IMG/VR virus record: IMGVR_UViG_3300042924_001153
Location: 1 to 31,272 of that record
Reading direction: 5' to 3' (one strand)
Source of the DNA: a virus
Length of the DNA: 31,272 bases
The translations under genes were made by a program, and so were the position numbers. Shown here piece after piece: positions 29,236 to 31,272 of the stretch. How positions within the stretch are numbered: position 1 is the stretch's first letter; each line of letters begins with the position of its first letter. The notes beneath the pieces are model-generated. The model was given only the letters and a program-made list of their open reading frames with translations, made no database searches and had not been told where the DNA came from.

Positions 29236-30186
29236 ATGGCTACATATCAAACATATACCGCAATCGGTATGCGTGAAGACCTCTCGGATGTTATCTACTC
29301 GATTTCACCAACAGACACCCCGTTCATGTCTTCCATTGGCAAGACAAAAGCTACTGCTGTTTTGCACGAGTGGCAAACGGATAGTCTTGCAGCGGCAACC
29401 CTGTCTAACTTTGCTGTTGAAGGCGACACCGCTTCTGACGCTACTATGTCTCCAACCACTCGTGTTGGTAATCGTTGCCAAATCGCACAGAAGACTGTGA
29501 AGATTTCTGGCACTTTGCAAGCTGTTGACAAAGCTGGTCGTAAGTCTGAAAAGGCTTATCAACTTGCCAAGGCTTCTAGCGAAATCAAGCGTGACATGGA
29601 AACAACCCTGTTGAGCAACCAGATTGCTGCTAACGGCAACTCTACTACTGCTCGTAAATTGGGTGGTCTGCAAGCATGGTTGAACACCAACTACTCTGGC
29701 GGTACTGATGGTGTTGCTGGTAACTTGGGAACAACTGCTCGTGTTAATGGTACAAATCGTACCTTTGAAGAAGCCTTGTTGAAGACTGTCATTCGTAGCG
29801 TTTACGCTTCTGGTGGCAATCCTAAAGTGTTGATGGTCAACCCTGCACACAAGCAAGTTGTTTCTGCTTTTGCTGGTATCGCTGCTCAACGCTTCATGGC
29901 CCCAAGCAATGCTCCTACCACTATCGTGGCGGCTGCGGATGTTTATTTGAGCGACTTCGGAACAGTTTCTGTTGTTCCCAACCGCTTTATGACTTCTACC
30001 AATAACTGTGACGAGACAGCATTTGTGCTTGACCCTGACATGGCTGCTGTTGCTTTCTTGCGCCCATTCCAGACCAACGAGTTGGCTGTTACTGGTGACA
30101 ACGAGTCTACACAATTGCTGTGCGAGTACACCTTGGAAGTTCGTAACCAAGCTGCTCACGGCATCATAGCCGACCTCACGCCATAA
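29236..30186 (+). CDS. Major capsid protein, SU10/DUF5309 type (316 aa)
   Basis: GGAGTTTTAAA precedes the ATG. The N-terminus (REDLSDVIYSISPTDTPFMS, then HEWQTDSLAAA) and TTRVGNRCQIAQKTVKISGT are characteristic of the DUF5309/SU10-like HK97-fold capsid family as I recall it. A later LGGLQAWLNTN loop and KVLMVNPAHKQVVSAFAG follow. Length is typical. It builds the icosahedral shell, and a strong terminator follows it, as expected of the most abundant late transcript. Confidence 0.92.
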   Translation: MATYQTYTAIGMREDLSDVIYSISPTDTPFMSSIGKTKATAVLHEWQTDSLAAATLSNFAVEGDTASDATMSPTTRVGNRCQIAQKTVKISGTLQAVDKAGRKSEKAYQLAKASSEIKRDMETTLLSNQIAANGNSTTARKLGGLQAWLNTNYSGGTDGVAGNLGTTARVNGTNRTFEEALLKTVIRSVYASGGNPKVLMVNPAHKQVVSAFAGIAAQRFMAPSNAPTTIVAAADVYLSDFGTVSVVPNRFMTSTNNCDETAFVLDPDMAAVAFLRPFQTNELAVTGDNESTQLLCEYTLEVRNQAAHGIIADLTP

Positions 30187-30200
30187 TACTCACATAGATG

Positions 30201-30209
30201 TGATACAAT
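30201..30209 (+). promoter_or_regulatory. Extended -10 promoter TGATACAAT, predicted leaderless
   Basis: TG-A-TACAAT ends at 30209, and the ATG at 30216 follows after exactly 6 bases (GCCCTC). No -35 is evident. The predicted transcript begins inside the capsid terminator stem-loop, at the start codon of the longer HNH reading frame. Confidence 0.55.
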
Positions 30210-30239
30210 GCCCTCATGTTAATTCATGGGGGCATTTTT
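30209..30239 (+). terminator. Rho-independent terminator after major capsid gene
   Basis: TGCCCTCATG (30209-30218) pairs with CATGGGGGCA (30225-30234) as a 10-bp stem with one G-U pair and a TTAATT loop, then TTTTT (30235-30239). It should end capsid mRNA. The 3' arm contains GGGGG that would serve as ribosome site for the ATG at 30240. Confidence 0.88.
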
Positions 30240-30809
30240 ATGTGTAGTGTTGAAAATTGTGATAGAGAAGCAACAAAATCTGGAATGTGCAATATGCACT
30301 ATCTCAGAGTTAGGAGACATGGTAATCCTCACGATGGAATTAAAAATCATGCGCCAATTGAAGAACGATTCTGGAGATTTATTGTAAAAAATGAATCGTG
30401 TTGGAGTTGGACTGGAAATAAGGCTTTGGGATATGGTCGAATATCAACTGGAAAAAAACCATATGTTTTAATTTTGGCTCATAGGCTTTCTTGGGAAATA
30501 CATAACAAGCAAAAGATTCCAGAAGGTATGTTTGTTATGCACAAGTGTGACAATCCTGAGTGCTGTAACCCAGATCACTTAATGATTGGAACACCAAAAG
30601 AAAACACGCAAGATATGATTGCAAAAGGAAGAAAGCGTGTTGTTGCTCCACTAGGTACTGAGAATGGAAAATCAGTCTTAGATGAAGAAAAAGTAAGGTT
30701 TATAAGATCAAGCGATCTTCCTCATGCAAAACTAGCAAAACTACTAGAAGTTTCTCCTAGTTGCGTAAGAGGTGTAAGGATTGGAAGAACTTGGGGACAC
30801 ATAAAATAA
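30216..30809 (+). CDS. HNH endonuclease with zinc-finger and HTH ends (197 or 189 aa)
   Basis: Two starts are possible: ATG 30216 (leaderless from the promoter at 30201) or ATG 30240 (after GGGGG). The N-terminus carries CSVENCDREATKSGMCNMHY, a CxxC/CxxH-type finger. The HNH core shows LAHRLSWEIH, then MHKCDNPECCNPDHLMIGTP and KENTQDMIAKGR. The C-terminus (LDEEKVRFIRSSDLPHAKLA) is HTH-like. It is a free-standing homing-type nuclease inserted between the capsid and next virion gene. It differs in subtype from the other two HNH genes. Confidence 0.83.
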   Translation: MLIHGGIFMCSVENCDREATKSGMCNMHYLRVRRHGNPHDGIKNHAPIEERFWRFIVKNESCWSWTGNKALGYGRISTGKKPYVLILAHRLSWEIHNKQKIPEGMFVMHKCDNPECCNPDHLMIGTPKENTQDMIAKGRKRVVAPLGTENGKSVLDEEKVRFIRSSDLPHAKLAKLLEVSPSCVRGVRIGRTWGHIK

Positions 30810-30830
30810 ATGTGTTTTTTCTACACAAAC

Positions 30831-30839
30831 TGATAGAAT
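30831..30839 (+). promoter_or_regulatory. Extended -10 promoter TGATAGAAT, predicted leaderless
   Basis: TG-A-TAGAAT ends at 30839, and the ATG at 30846 follows after exactly 6 bases (TAAGGT). No good -35. AAGG ends only one base before the ATG, too close for normal ribosome binding, which favours a leaderless mRNA. The layout parallels the promoters at 13177 and 30204. Confidence 0.5.
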
Positions 30840-30845
30840 TAAGGT

Positions 30846-31151
30846 ATGGAAAACATTAGACAAACTGCTGTTCATGCCGATGGCGAAGGTGGCATCATTA
30901 TTCAAACTCGCCAAGATGTTACTGACATTGTTGAGCAGAACAAAAAGGAATATAACTCCTTTGATGAGCGAGCAAGATGGTCTGACCATATGTTTGGCAA
31001 TAAGGTTGCGTCTATCCCTTTAACAGTTATTGATGATCTAAACAAACAAGGCATCATGCGTGGTTATGCTGTTCTTGATGACAAGCGTTTTGCTGCTTGG
31101 TTAAATGACCCAATGAATCGTGCATGGCGCACAAGGACAGGAGTAGTATGA
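30846..31151 (+). CDS. Small conserved virion-block protein (101 aa)
   Basis: The first possible start is the ATG at 30846, because an in-frame stop lies two codons upstream. The product (IIIQTRQDVTDIVEQNKKEY, then NSFDERARWSDHMFGN and RAWRTRTGV at the end) is a pattern I recall directly after capsid genes in related phages. It overlaps the adaptor gene (ATGA). It is probably a head or neck structural component; function not known. Confidence 0.68.
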   Translation: MENIRQTAVHADGEGGIIIQTRQDVTDIVEQNKKEYNSFDERARWSDHMFGNKVASIPLTVIDDLNKQGIMRGYAVLDDKRFAAWLNDPMNRAWRTRTGVV

Positions 31152-31272
31152 GTTTCGCAACTTACTCTGATTTAAAGACCTCGATTGCAGGTTATCTGGC
31201 TAGGTCTGATCTGACTAACCAGATTCCAGACTTCATTACATTTGCTGAGAATCGTCTGCGTAGAGAACTGCG
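31148..31272 (+). CDS. SU10-like head-tail adaptor, 3'-truncated
   Basis: The start overlaps the preceding stop (ATGA); 41 codons and two further bases are visible before the window ends. The N-terminus, MSFATYSDLKTSIAGYLARS then LTNQIPDFITFAENRLRREL, fits the adaptor family that connects portal to tail in SU10-like phages. The neck and tail genes expected after it are outside the window. Confidence 0.75.
   Translation, partial: MSFATYSDLKTSIAGYLARSDLTNQIPDFITFAENRLRREL

Noticed and set aside
29305-30159. A 284-codon open frame antisense to the capsid gene
   Set aside because: The capsid frame is strongly supported on the other strand. The antisense product is Ser/Arg/Cys-rich without recognisable motifs, as expected of a shadow frame.
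30811-30827. Possible terminator TGTGT...ACACA after the HNH gene
   Set aside because: The T-run lies in the loop, not after the stem, and the stem is only 5 AT-rich pairs.
1-31272. Integrase, prophage attachment site, tRNA genes or a diversity-generating retroelement
   Set aside because: No integrase or reverse-transcriptase motifs, no cloverleaf-like sequence, and no template/variable repeat pair were seen; the fibre gene shows no adenine-biased variable repeat.

Overview
The window is an internal piece of a tailed double-stranded DNA phage genome (Caudoviricetes). It carries no bacterial housekeeping genes. Genes are packed with ATGA, GTGA and TAATG overlaps, and both end genes are cut by the window edges. 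A P22-type portal, an SU10/DUF5309-type major capsid protein, a separate scaffold and long Gly/Ala/Gln-rich proteins that look like ejection proteins suggest a podovirus-like virion; that is inference. Base composition is moderately AT-rich. Several accessory proteins recall families I associate with phages and prophages of freshwater Betaproteobacteria, so such a host is a tentative guess. I see no integrase, repressor, tRNA, DNA polymerase or RNA polymerase gene.

Layout. (1) 1-6034, rightward: end of the virion block, with three structural or ejection-type proteins, a tail fibre with a self-cleaving S74 chaperone, and a small tail-associated protein. (2) 6081-9775, rightward: lysis block with an S21-like pinholin, several tiny membrane proteins, a 3TM holin-like protein and a GH24 endolysin. 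An HExxH protein, a metallophosphoesterase and a 47-aa membrane protein follow. (3) 13041-9761, leftward: early operon with small Cys-rich proteins, an ERF annealing protein, an HNH nuclease, a small protein with an SSB-like tail, a winged-helix protein and a MazG-like hydrolase. (4) 13042-13188: divergent control region with two extended -10 promoters inside an 18-bp near-perfect inverted repeat. (5) 13189-19951, rightward: early operon with a Cro-like regulator, an O-like replication protein, a cytosine-methylase-like protein, a VRR-type nuclease, many small proteins, an HNH nuclease, an RNA polymerase alpha-CTD-like protein and a Ref-like HNH protein, closed by a terminator at 19975-20000. 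(6) 20035-31272, rightward: late head genes, with small Lys-rich proteins, a GIY-YIG nuclease, both terminase subunits, portal, a 701-aa repeat protein, scaffold, major capsid protein, terminator, an HNH nuclease, a small virion protein and the start of an SU10-type adaptor.

How the genes fit together (inference). The left arm supplies recombination and nucleotide metabolism functions. The right early arm supplies replication, DNA modification and regulators. The late arm builds and fills heads, and the left part of the window adds tail parts and lyses the cell. The rest of the neck and tail is expected beyond the right edge, joining back to the left edge in a circular map.

The most interesting signals are these: a small protein whose second half is a close match to the C-terminal domain of RNA polymerase alpha; three promoters whose -10 box lies exactly 6 nt before an ATG, implying leaderless mRNAs; and a terminator hairpin overlapping the promoter and ribosome site of an HNH nuclease gene. 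All functional calls come from reading the sequence; no database search was possible.
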